Origin: Verrucomicrobiia bacterium
Lineage (GTDB): Bacteria > Verrucomicrobiota > Verrucomicrobiia > Palsa-1439
Length of the DNA: 64,000 bases
Assembly: GCA_022072455.1 (NCBI GenBank)
Contig: JAJVHY010000020.1
Coordinates: 62,001-126,000, forward strand
Reading direction: 5' to 3'
Below are positions 28,005-35,923 of the stretch, piece by piece (the stretch's first letter is position 1; each line of letters starts with the position of its first letter). The position numbers were made by a program, and so were the translations under genes. The notes below the pieces were generated by a model. The model worked only from the letters and a program-made list of their open reading frames with translations, was not told where the DNA came from and did no database searches.

Positions 28005-30353
28005 TCAGAATTGGTAGCCAACGCTAAATTGAATTTTTCCGGTCCGGCCCGTTTGTTTGTCCGAGATCAGCGGGTAGCCGTAGTCCAAGCGCAGCGGGCC
28101 AATCGGGAGATTCAGCCGGACGCCGATGCCTGCATCCACTTTGATGTCTTCGGTATTGAAGGTGAAGGAGTCCCGCAGGACCTCGCCAGCATCCACGAAG
28201 AACGCGCCGCGAATTTTCTCGATGATCGGGAAGGAGTATTCGGCCGTGCCGTTGACCATGGAATTTCCGCCAACGGGCTCGTTGTTGATGTCTTTCGGGC
28301 CAACCTTCCGGTAGGAAAACCCGCGGAGGGTGTTGGCGCCACCGAGGAAAAAGCGGTCATAAATTGGCACGTCGTTGACTTTGACTGGATAGACGAACGG
28401 TGTGGGGTCTTCATCCACGATGGGGCCGGCCCCGCTGGATTGTCCAAAAGCATCCACGACTCCGGCGGCCCCGACGATCTGCAGGACATGCTTGTCGAAA
28501 AAAGGAAAATAGAATGAGGTTTTGGCGTTTAACTTGTAAATCGAAACATCCCCGCCAAGGGGGCCGCCGGCAATTTCCGCCGTCAACTCCGTCCGATTCC
28601 CCCGGGTCGTCAAGAAAACACTGTCGCGCGAATCATGGGTGAGTGTGAACGCGATCGAACTGCGCAAGTTATCGTCTTCTTGTGATTGCAGTTCCTGCGA
28701 GGCGGAGTTGTCAACGGAAAGGTCGATGTTTTGGATTCGGTATTCGACCGATGCCCGGAAGAATTCACTCAAAGCGCGTTCGAATCGCAGGGCGGCGCCG
28801 GTGCGTTGCTCCTCAAAGTCATTGCTGTAATAGGAACTGAGGGTGTGAAAGACATCCACGCCCAAGGAGAGTCGCTGATCAAGAAACCACGGCTCGACGA
28901 ACGACATCGTGTAGTCCTGCCGTTCAAGGCCGAGTTGGGCGCGCACACGCATTTTTTGACCGGCCCCGGTCAGGCTGGGCCAGTTGAACAGGTCAAAATT
29001 TCCCTGCGTGATTTCGACGAATCCGATGAGATTGTCCACCGAACTGAACCCGGCGCCGAACGTGACATTGCCGGTGCGCTGCTCTTCGACTTGAATCGCC
29101 AAGTCCCGGCGATTCGGGATCGGAGTCGGCTCGGGTGTCATCTCGACCTTGGAGAAGTAGCCGAGGTTTTTGAGGCGCTCCTTGCTCGCCTCGACGCGAA
29201 CGGTGTTGTAAATGTCGCCCGGGGCGACAGCCAATTCACGGCGGATGACCTTGTCCTTGGTTTTCGTGTTGCCACGAATGATGACTTTTTCGAGATACGC
29301 CAACTCACCTTCCCGGACGGTATACGTCAGGTCCAGGTTGCCGGTTTCGACATTCGCCTGTTTCGCCGCCAGAACCCGCGTGTCGAGATAGCCCCGCGAA
29401 CCGTAATAATCTTCCAAGGCTTTGATGTCTTTCGAAAAACCATCCGGTGTGAAGGTTTGACCGGCGACCAGTTTCAAGCGTTCGTTCAAGGTGAGGGTCG
29501 GGAAAAGTTTGGCCCCTTCGATTTTGACGGTGCCGATCTTGTACTGCTGCCCCTCCACCAGATCCAAATGGATGACCAGCCATTGCGAGCCGACGCGCTC
29601 GATCCGCACGTCCTTGATCTCCATGTCAATGTAGCCCTTGGTCCGGTAATGGTCGCGAATCTTGTCCAAATCATCGCGGAACTGTTCGTCCTTGAGCACA
29701 CCCGAACCGGCCAAGAATGACCCCCACCACCGCCGTTTGGTTTTGATGATCTTGAGCAGCAAACCGGTCTTCACCGCCGAGTTGCCGGTGATCAGGATTT
29801 TCTGAATGAAAATCCGCCCGCCCTCGTTCACCTGGTACCGCAAGATGGCTTTGCCGGTGTCGCGGTCGATGTTGCTGAGCGACTCGATCTTGGCGTCGGG
29901 GAAACCGGATTTCTCGTATAACTCGCGCATCCGCACCACATCCTCGTGGGCTTTGCGTTCGTCGAACACGTCGCCGACTTTCAATTTCACTTCCCGCTTG
30001 AGACGATCGGGCTTCAACCCTTTCGCGCCTTCGATCACAATCTCCTTGAGCGTGGCTTTGCCGGTCAGTTGATAAATCAACTTCAACCCGTCACCGGCCG
30101 GCTCTTCCAAGACGCGGACATCGAAGAAAAATCCGGTCGCGATCAAGTTCCGCACGTCTTCCTCAACCGTTTTGCGGACGCGCGGTTTGCCGACGAGCGA
30201 CTGGATATTGGCGCGAACAATGGCGCGGTTGACGGTTTCCGGGCCGACGAACTGCAGGACGATTTCGTTAATGACCGGCCCAACCTCGTCTGCCGCCCCT
30301 GCCGGGGCGGTCAAGAGGATGAGCGTCAGCAATGCCCCCAACCACCGAATCAT
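28005..30353 (-). CDS. bamA: Outer-membrane protein assembly factor BamA
   Basis: 782 aa. Signal peptide (~1-20), five POTRA domains (~25-390) and a C-terminal 16-strand Omp85 barrel with the 'FLGGANTLRGF' loop (VRGF-type motif) and a terminal aromatic (YQF). It inserts beta-barrel proteins into the outer membrane. ATG 30353 overlaps the dnaB stop (ATGA), an unusual junction that ties it to the replication/ribosome run upstream. Confidence 0.95.
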   Translation of the reverse strand: MIRWLGALLTLILLTAPAGAADEVGPVINEIVLQFVGPETVNRAIVRANIQSLVGKPRVRKTVEEDVRNLIATGFFFDVRVLEEPAGDGLKLIYQLTGKATLKEIVIEGAKGLKPDRLKREVKLKVGDVFDERKAHEDVVRMRELYEKSGFPDAKIESLSNIDRDTGKAILRYQVNEGGRIFIQKILITGNSAVKTGLLLKIIKTKRRWWGSFLAGSGVLKDEQFRDDLDKIRDHYRTKGYIDMEIKDVRIERVGSQWLVIHLDLVEGQQYKIGTVKIEGAKLFPTLTLNERLKLVAGQTFTPDGFSKDIKALEDYYGSRGYLDTRVLAAKQANVETGNLDLTYTVREGELAYLEKVIIRGNTKTKDKVIRRELAVAPGDIYNTVRVEASKERLKNLGYFSKVEMTPEPTPIPNRRDLAIQVEEQRTGNVTFGAGFSSVDNLIGFVEITQGNFDLFNWPSLTGAGQKMRVRAQLGLERQDYTMSFVEPWFLDQRLSLGVDVFHTLSSYYSNDFEEQRTGAALRFERALSEFFRASVEYRIQNIDLSVDNSASQELQSQEDDNLRSSIAFTLTHDSRDSVFLTTRGNRTELTAEIAGGPLGGDVSIYKLNAKTSFYFPFFDKHVLQIVGAAGVVDAFGQSSGAGPIVDEDPTPFVYPVKVNDVPIYDRFFLGGANTLRGFSYRKVGPKDINNEPVGGNSMVNGTAEYSFPIIEKIRGAFFVDAGEVLRDSFTFNTEDIKVDAGIGVRLNLPIGPLRLDYGYPLISDKQTGRTGKIQFSVGYQF

Positions 30354-31795
30354 TCGCGCCCCCCGCCCGGCAGGTCTTCGTCGGTGATCCGCGCGGCATC
30401 TTCAAACCGGGTGAACTCGTGCCGGAACGTCAACGGCACGTCGCCGGTCGGACCATTCCGTTGCTTGGCGATGACGAGTGTCGCCTTGCCCTTGAGTTGG
30501 TCGCGGGCTTCCAGATCGTCCTCGTAAACTTCCGGGCGAACCAGCAAGCCGACGATATCGGCGTCTTGTTCAATCGAGCCGGATTCACGGAGGTCGGACA
30601 AGCGCGGCTTGCCTTCGTCGCGCGCTTCGGGTTGCCGGTTCAACTGGCTGAGGACGATGACCGGAATTTTCAATTCTTTTGCCAAGGCTTTCACGCCGGC
30701 GGAAATATCGGCCACCTCGACCTGCCGGCTGGACTCGGCGCGGCGGGACGGAGCGCGCATCAACTGCATGTAGTCAATCACGATCAATTCGATGTGAAAT
30801 TGGGAGTGCATCCGGCGGGCGCGGGCGCGGAGTTGGTTGATCGCAAGGCCCGGGGTGTCATCAATGTACATCGGCGCTTTGACCAACTCGCTGGCAGCCG
30901 TTGTCAGCCGGCTGTGGTCTTGTTCTTTTGGATATCCGTCCGAAAGCGCGCGCAAGTTGACGGCACCGCGTGAGCAGAGCATGCGTTTGACGAGTTCTTC
31001 AGACGACATTTCCAAGCTGAACACACCGACTGGTCGGCCTTGATCAATGGCGACACTCTCGGCAATGTTCATTGCCAGCGCGGTTTTCCCCATTGAGGGA
31101 CGGGCCGCAATGACAAACATCGAGCCCGGATGTAGCCCCGTGGTGAGCTTGTCCAAATCGCGAAACCCAGTCGAAAGACCAGTGATGGTGCCACGGTTTT
31201 CGAACATCTTCTCAATGCTGGTCATCGCTTCGTGCACAAGGACCCGGGTGGGCTTCGCACCGCTCGCGGACTTTTCGGAGTTGATGCTGAAAATCTGCTG
31301 CTCGACTTCGTCAATCCAGGTTTTGACTTCGTCCTGTTCGTTGAACGACCGGCTGATGATGTCGTGGGCCGCGTTGATCAGTTTGCGAAGGAGATGCTTT
31401 TCCCAAACGATGTCAATGTAGTGCTCGACGTTCGCTGTGGTGGGGACGTGATTGTAGAGGTCGGCGAGAAAGGCCGGGCCACCAATTTCATCGAGCAATC
31501 CCTTGTTTTGCAGACGCTGGGAGAGCGTAACGGCATCCACTGCTGCCATGCTGTCCTGCAAGCCGGCAATCTCGCGGAAAATAACCTGATGGGTTGCATA
31601 GTAGAAATGCGACTCGTCAAGGCGCTCGCGGACTTGCGCGCCGACTTCCACCGGGCTGAGCAGGATCGCCCCCAGCACCGCCATTTCAGCATCCTGACTG
31701 TTGGGCAGGATGCGGTCGAGCGCCAACCCGGACACGCCACGCGCGCCGCCGAGTGGTGTTGCCTTGTCCGACGCCATGGTTTTTGTCGGAGGCAT
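30350..31795 (-). CDS. dnaB: Replicative DNA helicase DnaB
   Basis: 481 aa. The N-terminal helical domain starts at ~30 ('PNSQDAEMAVLGAIL') and the RecA-like C-terminal domain has Walker A ARPSMGKTA, 'VGVFSLEMSSEEL' and 'IDYMQLM'. No intein is present. ATG 31795 has a poor Shine-Dalgarno; Met7 (31777) is an alternative. It follows rplI as in many bacteria. Confidence 0.96.
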   Translation of the reverse strand: MPPTKTMASDKATPLGGARGVSGLALDRILPNSQDAEMAVLGAILLSPVEVGAQVRERLDESHFYYATHQVIFREIAGLQDSMAAVDAVTLSQRLQNKGLLDEIGGPAFLADLYNHVPTTANVEHYIDIVWEKHLLRKLINAAHDIISRSFNEQDEVKTWIDEVEQQIFSINSEKSASGAKPTRVLVHEAMTSIEKMFENRGTITGLSTGFRDLDKLTTGLHPGSMFVIAARPSMGKTALAMNIAESVAIDQGRPVGVFSLEMSSEELVKRMLCSRGAVNLRALSDGYPKEQDHSRLTTAASELVKAPMYIDDTPGLAINQLRARARRMHSQFHIELIVIDYMQLMRAPSRRAESSRQVEVADISAGVKALAKELKIPVIVLSQLNRQPEARDEGKPRLSDLRESGSIEQDADIVGLLVRPEVYEDDLEARDQLKGKATLVIAKQRNGPTGDVPLTFRHEFTRFEDAARITDEDLPGGGRE

Positions 31796-31816
31796 GAGGG
31801 AGACGGTTTCGGCCGA

Positions 31817-32335
31817 CTATTTCTTCTTGGACTTCTTCGGGCTTTCCGGGGCCGGGACGACGGGAGCAACCGCGGGCGCCCCGCCTTCGGCGGCGACCAC
31901 CCAGATTTTGGCCTTCGTGGCCACGGACGCATGCAGCTTGATGTCCACGTCGTAGTGACCACAGGCCCGAATCGGGTGTTCCAGCACGACCTTCTTCCGG
32001 TCAATCGTAATGCCTTCTTTGGCCAACGCTTCCACAATATCCGCCGCTGTCACCGAACCGAATAACTTCTCATCGGCTCCCGCCGGCGCGCTGATCGTGA
32101 TCGTGCCCTTGGTCAGTTTGCTCTCGAGTTCCTTCGCGGCGGCCAATTCGGCGGCGTGTTCGGCTTCGCGTTTCTTGCGGAGACTTTCAATCCGCTTCAG
32201 ATTCGCTGCCGACGCCGGCATTGCCAGCCCTTTCGGAAAAAGAAAATTGCGGGCGTATCCATCTGCCACTTTGACAGTCGTGCCTTCGTCACCGAGGTGT
32301 TCGACTTTGGTGGTGAGAATGATCTGGGTGCTCAT
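31817..32335 (-). CDS. rplI: Ribosomal protein L9
   Basis: 172 aa, about 20 longer than usual because of an Ala/Pro/Lys-rich C-terminal tail (ends PKKSKKK). The N-terminal RNA-binding domain shows 'LGDEGTTVKVADGYARNFLFPKGLA', then the long connecting helix and the C-terminal domain. Between rpsR and dnaB, the classic order. Confidence 0.95.
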   Translation of the reverse strand: MSTQIILTTKVEHLGDEGTTVKVADGYARNFLFPKGLAMPASAANLKRIESLRKKREAEHAAELAAAKELESKLTKGTITISAPAGADEKLFGSVTAADIVEALAKEGITIDRKKVVLEHPIRACGHYDVDIKLHASVATKAKIWVVAAEGGAPAVAPVVPAPESPKKSKKK

Positions 32336-32349
32336 GGGTCTCCAATTCG

Positions 32350-32598
32350 TTACCGGACCAACAGCATCGCGCGCGCGCGCTTGATCGCGGTGGCGAGTTC
32401 GCGTTGATGCGACGCGCAGTTGCCGGAAAGACGGCGCGACAATATTTTCCCGCGTTCGGTCATGAATTTCTTCAGCAAGTCCGGCTGCTTATAGTCAATC
32501 TTGACTTGGTCCTTGCAGAGCTTGCAGTCGCGCTTGATGATGACGTCGCGCTTGTTCTGGCGCGGCGGGGCGGATTCGTTATCTCGTTCTCTTGGCAT
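32350..32598 (-). CDS. rpsR: Ribosomal protein S18
   Basis: 82 aa. 'CKLCKD', '[19 protein letters not shown]' and '[21 protein letters not shown]' are the S18 signature. The Cys-x2-Cys suggests the metal-binding C+ form. Lies between ssb and rplI. Confidence 0.96.
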   Translation of the reverse strand: MPRERDNESAPPRQNKRDVIIKRDCKLCKDQVKIDYKQPDLLKKFMTERGKILSRRLSGNCASHQRELATAIKRARAMLLVR

Positions 32599-32616
32599 AG
32601 TCCTTACTCTTTCCTC

Positions 32617-33081
32617 TTAAAATGGAATATTATCGTCGCCGCCACCGGATTGCGGGACGTCTTCTTCAGCCGGGCGGGCGGGCGGTGCTGGGCGGCTGCC
32701 ACCACCGGTACGCGCCGGGGGTTTTTCACTGAACTCGGCATTTCCCTTGGGTGCGCCGATGAATTGGAATGCTTCACAGACGACTTTGAGCTTGCTGCGC
32801 TTCTGCCCCGATTCCTTATCGTCCCATGAATCGAGTTTGAGTCGCCCTTCGATGAAGATGGGCTTCCCCTTCGACATGTATTGGCCGATTGTCTCAGCTT
32901 GCTTGCCCCAGACATCCACGTCTACGAAGGTGACTTCTTCCTTCTTCTCGCCGGACTCGGTAGTCCACGTCCGATTCACCGCCATGCCAATCGTGGCAAT
33001 CGCGGTACCCTTCGGCGTGTAACGCACCTCGGGATCCCGCGTCAGATTCCCCATCAGCATGACTTTGTTGAAATTCGCCAT
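32617..33081 (-). CDS. ssb: Single-stranded DNA-binding protein
   Basis: 154 aa. OB fold at 1-~110 (NKVMLMGNLTRDPEVRYTPKGT, 'FVDVDVWGKQAE'), then a Gly/Pro-rich linker and the acidic tip DDNIPF that recruits partner proteins. It sits between rpsF and rpsR in the usual order. Confidence 0.96.
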   Translation of the reverse strand: MANFNKVMLMGNLTRDPEVRYTPKGTAIATIGMAVNRTWTTESGEKKEEVTFVDVDVWGKQAETIGQYMSKGKPIFIEGRLKLDSWDDKESGQKRSKLKVVCEAFQFIGAPKGNAEFSEKPPARTGGGSRPAPPARPAEEDVPQSGGGDDNIPF

Positions 33082-33087
33082 GACCCG

Positions 33088-33438
33088 TTACCGAGCGGCG
33101 GCGGCGGCGGCGGCAGCGGCCTTCTTTTCGCGGCGCGGTTTATAGGGTTTCTCCGGCACGATCTCGGTGATCTGCCAGCGGAACACTTCATTATCGAGAT
33201 GGAATTTCGTGTCCAATGCGCCAATCGCCTTGCCGGGCGCGGCGAAAATCACATTCACGTAATGTGCGGCGCTGCGTTTGGTGGTCGGGCGCGCGAAGGG
33301 CTTCGGCCCCATCTTCTGCACGGTCTCGACGGTCCCGCCTTGGTGCTCGATTTCCTTTTGCACGCGCTCAATGATGTTTTTCTCGGCGTCTTCATTGCCG
33401 ATCACATCCAAAATCAATAAACCTTCGTATCGTTTCAA
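33088..33438 (-). CDS. rpsF: Ribosomal protein S6
   Basis: 116 aa. 'MKRYEGLLILD', 'EIEHQGGTV' and 'FARPTTKRSAAHYVNVIF' identify S6. It ends in nine consecutive alanines encoded by a GCN microsatellite. ATG 33438 overlaps the pth stop. Confidence 0.95.
   Translation of the reverse strand: MKRYEGLLILDVIGNEDAEKNIIERVQKEIEHQGGTVETVQKMGPKPFARPTTKRSAAHYVNVIFAAPGKAIGALDTKFHLDNEVFRWQITEIVPEKPYKPRREKKAAAAAAAAAR
33095..33121 (+). repeat. (GCG)n trinucleotide tract encoding the poly-Ala tail of S6
   Basis: Nine triplets, nearly all GCG, just before the rpsF stop. Slippage would only change tail length by whole alanines. Confidence 0.8.
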
Positions 33439-34019
33439 ACTTCGTCTCCCTTTTTTCGATTAAACCGATTCATGGCTACCGCAAAACCGTCGCTGAGGCA
33501 ACACTCGATTGCCGCCACTGCTGCACTGACTGCCTCGTCGACTGCCGGTCGCTCCGCCGCGGTGAACCGGCCCAGGACGTGATTCGTGATGTCCGCCCCG
33601 ACCGCTTCGCGGCGCCCGATGCCGACCCGCAACCGGCGAAACTCCTCGCTGCCGAGCGACTCAGTGATCGAGCGCAAGCCGTTGTGGCCGCCGCTCCCGC
33701 CGGCCAGTCGCAACCGCAACTGCCCGAGCGGCAAATCCGCGTCGTCCACGACTACCAGCACCTCGACCGGCGCCAGCTTCAACCAGTTCACCAGCGCGGC
33801 GACAGCCGTGCCGCTGCGGTTCATGAACGTCTGCGGTTTCAACACCGTCACTCGACCGGCTTCACCGACTTCGCCGGCAAACTTCGTCCGGTTTCGCAAA
33901 GAACAATCCAACTTCGCGGCCAATGCATCCACAATCGCGAACCCGATGTTGTGGCGCGTCCCAACGTACTCCTTGCCGGGGTTGCCGAGTCCCACGACCA
34001 GCTTGGGCCGGTCTGCCAC
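33435..34019 (-). CDS. pth: Peptidyl-tRNA hydrolase
   Basis: 194 aa. 'VVGLGNPGKEYVGTRHNIGF' includes the catalytic His, and 'KPQTFMNRSG' and 'GGSGGHNGLRSI' are conserved. It recycles peptidyl-tRNA from stalled ribosomes. The start is GTG 34019 with TAAGG upstream; its stop overlaps rpsF. Follows rplY as in many bacteria. Confidence 0.95.
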   Translation of the reverse strand: MADRPKLVVGLGNPGKEYVGTRHNIGFAIVDALAAKLDCSLRNRTKFAGEVGEAGRVTVLKPQTFMNRSGTAVAALVNWLKLAPVEVLVVVDDADLPLGQLRLRLAGGSGGHNGLRSITESLGSEEFRRLRVGIGRREAVGADITNHVLGRFTAAERPAVDEAVSAAVAAIECCLSDGFAVAMNRFNRKKGDEV

Positions 34020-34025
34020 GGCGCC

Positions 34026-34814
34026 TTACTTCTTGGCGGCCGGCTTCGCTTCGGCCTTGCCAGCCGCGGGCTTCGATTCGGCTTTCGCGCCAGCCGCCGG
34101 TTTGGCCTCGGCTTTGCCGGCTTCGGTTTTGCCGGCGGCAGGCTTGGCTTCGCCTTCGGCGGCTGCTTCGCCTTCTTCCTTCTTCGCTCCGATAACTTCC
34201 GGCTCGCCCGGCGCGCCAGCGGCTGGGGTCGCTTCTTCTTCGGTAATCGGCGCGACGACGAGGAACACCGGTTGGCCCTTGTCATCCAGGAAAGTGACGC
34301 CAGTCGGCGGAACAATTTCCCCGACGTGGATGCTCTGGCCGATTTCGAGTTTCTCGACATTGACTTCCACCACATCCGGCAAGTCCTTCGGCAAACATTC
34401 GACATGGAGTTCGCGCAAAATGAATTCGAGCACGCCCCCGCCGGTCTTGACACCGGCCGGTTCGCCGAGCGGACGCACCGGCACCTTCGTGCGGAGCTTC
34501 TCCGTCGCGAGCACTTCGTGGAGGTCAACGTGCAGAATCGTGTCGGCAAACGGATGATGTTGGACTTCCTGAATCAACGCCAGCCGGTTGCTGGTTTTGC
34601 CATTTTCGTCCACCGCCAAATCCACGAGGACGTTTTCGCCGGTGGCGTGGTGCAGGACTTCGCCCAATTCGCGGGCGTTGACGGTGATACTGAAGGGTTT
34701 GGTGTGCGCGCCGTACACAATCCCGGGAGTGATGCCTTGGTCGCGGAGCTGCTTGACCTTGCCTTTGCCGGCTACGGTGCGAACCTTCGCGTTTAATTTA
34801 ACTTGTTTAGCCAT
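34026..34814 (-). CDS. rplY: Ribosomal protein L25/general stress protein Ctc
   Basis: 262 aa: an L25 5S-rRNA-binding domain (1-~95, 'LRDQGITPGIVYG'), the TL5/Ctc beta domain (~95-190, 'VPVRPLGEPAGVK'), then a ~70-residue low-complexity tail of Ala/Lys/Glu/Pro with repeated KPAAGK units, probably disordered. It lies between prs and pth, a widely conserved order. Confidence 0.94.
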   Translation of the reverse strand: MAKQVKLNAKVRTVAGKGKVKQLRDQGITPGIVYGAHTKPFSITVNARELGEVLHHATGENVLVDLAVDENGKTSNRLALIQEVQHHPFADTILHVDLHEVLATEKLRTKVPVRPLGEPAGVKTGGGVLEFILRELHVECLPKDLPDVVEVNVEKLEIGQSIHVGEIVPPTGVTFLDDKGQPVFLVVAPITEEEATPAAGAPGEPEVIGAKKEEGEAAAEGEAKPAAGKTEAGKAEAKPAAGAKAESKPAAGKAEAKPAAKK

Positions 34815-34833
34815 ACTGATGTTCTCCTAAAAA

Positions 34834-35793
34834 TTAACTTTCGGGGCGGCTCCCATTGATGTCGAAAAGTGAGGAAACCGATTCAGAATTGTGGATGCGT
34901 TTGATTGCTTCGCCCAAAACCGGGGCCACGCTCAACTCGGTGAGTTTGAATCCATTGACCTTTCCATGGGGCACGGTATCGGTTGTGACCAGTTCTTCAA
35001 TTTTGGACTTCTTCAAGCGATCCACTGCTTGCGCCCCCAACACAGCGTGGCAGACGGTGGCGTAGACCTTCCGCGCCCCCTTTGCCTTCAACACTTCCGC
35101 CGCGCGGGTGAGCGTGCCGGCTGTCTCCGTCAAATCATCCACCAGCAGCACGTCCTTGCCTTTCACTTCGCCGACGACGTTCAAAACTTCGACATCCGTC
35201 GCACTCTTGCGTTTTTTGGCGACGATGGCCAACGGCGCGTGGAACACATTCGCGTAAGCCGCCACCATCTTCACGCCACCAATATCGGGCGAAACGACGA
35301 CGAGATTCGACAGGTCTTTCTTCTGAAAATATTTGTACATCACCGGCGCCGCATAGAGGTGATCGACGGGGATATCAAAGAACCCCATGATCTGTTGCGC
35401 GTGCAAATCCATTGTCAACACCCGGTGTGCCCCCGCCGCCACGATCAGATTGGCCACCAGCTTGGCGGTAATGGGCACCCGCGGCTGATCTTTCCGATCC
35501 TGCCGCGCATAACCAAAGAACGGGATGACCGCCGTGATCCGCGTCGCACTGGCGCGCCGACACGCGTCAATCATGATCAACAACTCCATCAAATGTTCAT
35601 TGGCAGGCGGACATGTTGGCTGAATGATGAAAATATCGCGCCCGCGGACGTTTTCGTTGATCTTGACGAATGTCTCTTGATCGGGAAAAGCCTCGACGGT
35701 CGCCTCGCCCAATCGCACACCGACATAGTCAGCGATGCGTTGCGCCAGCGGCCGATTCGCATTTCCAGAGAAAATCTTCAATTCCGGTTCCAC
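34834..35793 (-). CDS. prs: Ribose-phosphate pyrophosphokinase
   Basis: 319 aa. It has 'KIFSGNANRPLAQRIA', the ATP-binding 'GYARQDRKD', and the PRPP-binding 'VLLVDDLTETAGTL'. It makes PRPP from ribose 5-phosphate and ATP. The start codon is GTG 35793 with no good Shine-Dalgarno. The first gene of the minus-strand housekeeping run; its promoter should lie in the ~130 bp before the FG-GAP gene end, where I see no clear boxes. Confidence 0.96.
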   Translation of the reverse strand: MEPELKIFSGNANRPLAQRIADYVGVRLGEATVEAFPDQETFVKINENVRGRDIFIIQPTCPPANEHLMELLIMIDACRRASATRITAVIPFFGYARQDRKDQPRVPITAKLVANLIVAAGAHRVLTMDLHAQQIMGFFDIPVDHLYAAPVMYKYFQKKDLSNLVVVSPDIGGVKMVAAYANVFHAPLAIVAKKRKSATDVEVLNVVGEVKGKDVLLVDDLTETAGTLTRAAEVLKAKGARKVYATVCHAVLGAQAVDRLKKSKIEELVTTDTVPHGKVNGFKLTELSVAPVLGEAIKRIHNSESVSSLFDINGSRPES

Positions 35794-35923
35794 AAAGGTT
35801 CAATCTCGCGAAAAATTAAGGCCACGCCAAACAGCCATGGCCCATCAAGCGAGCCGTCTTTCTACTGTATCAGCCCCGGCATATCAACCTGAATTTTGGC
35901 CCAATTTTCCGGCATCGCCGCGT

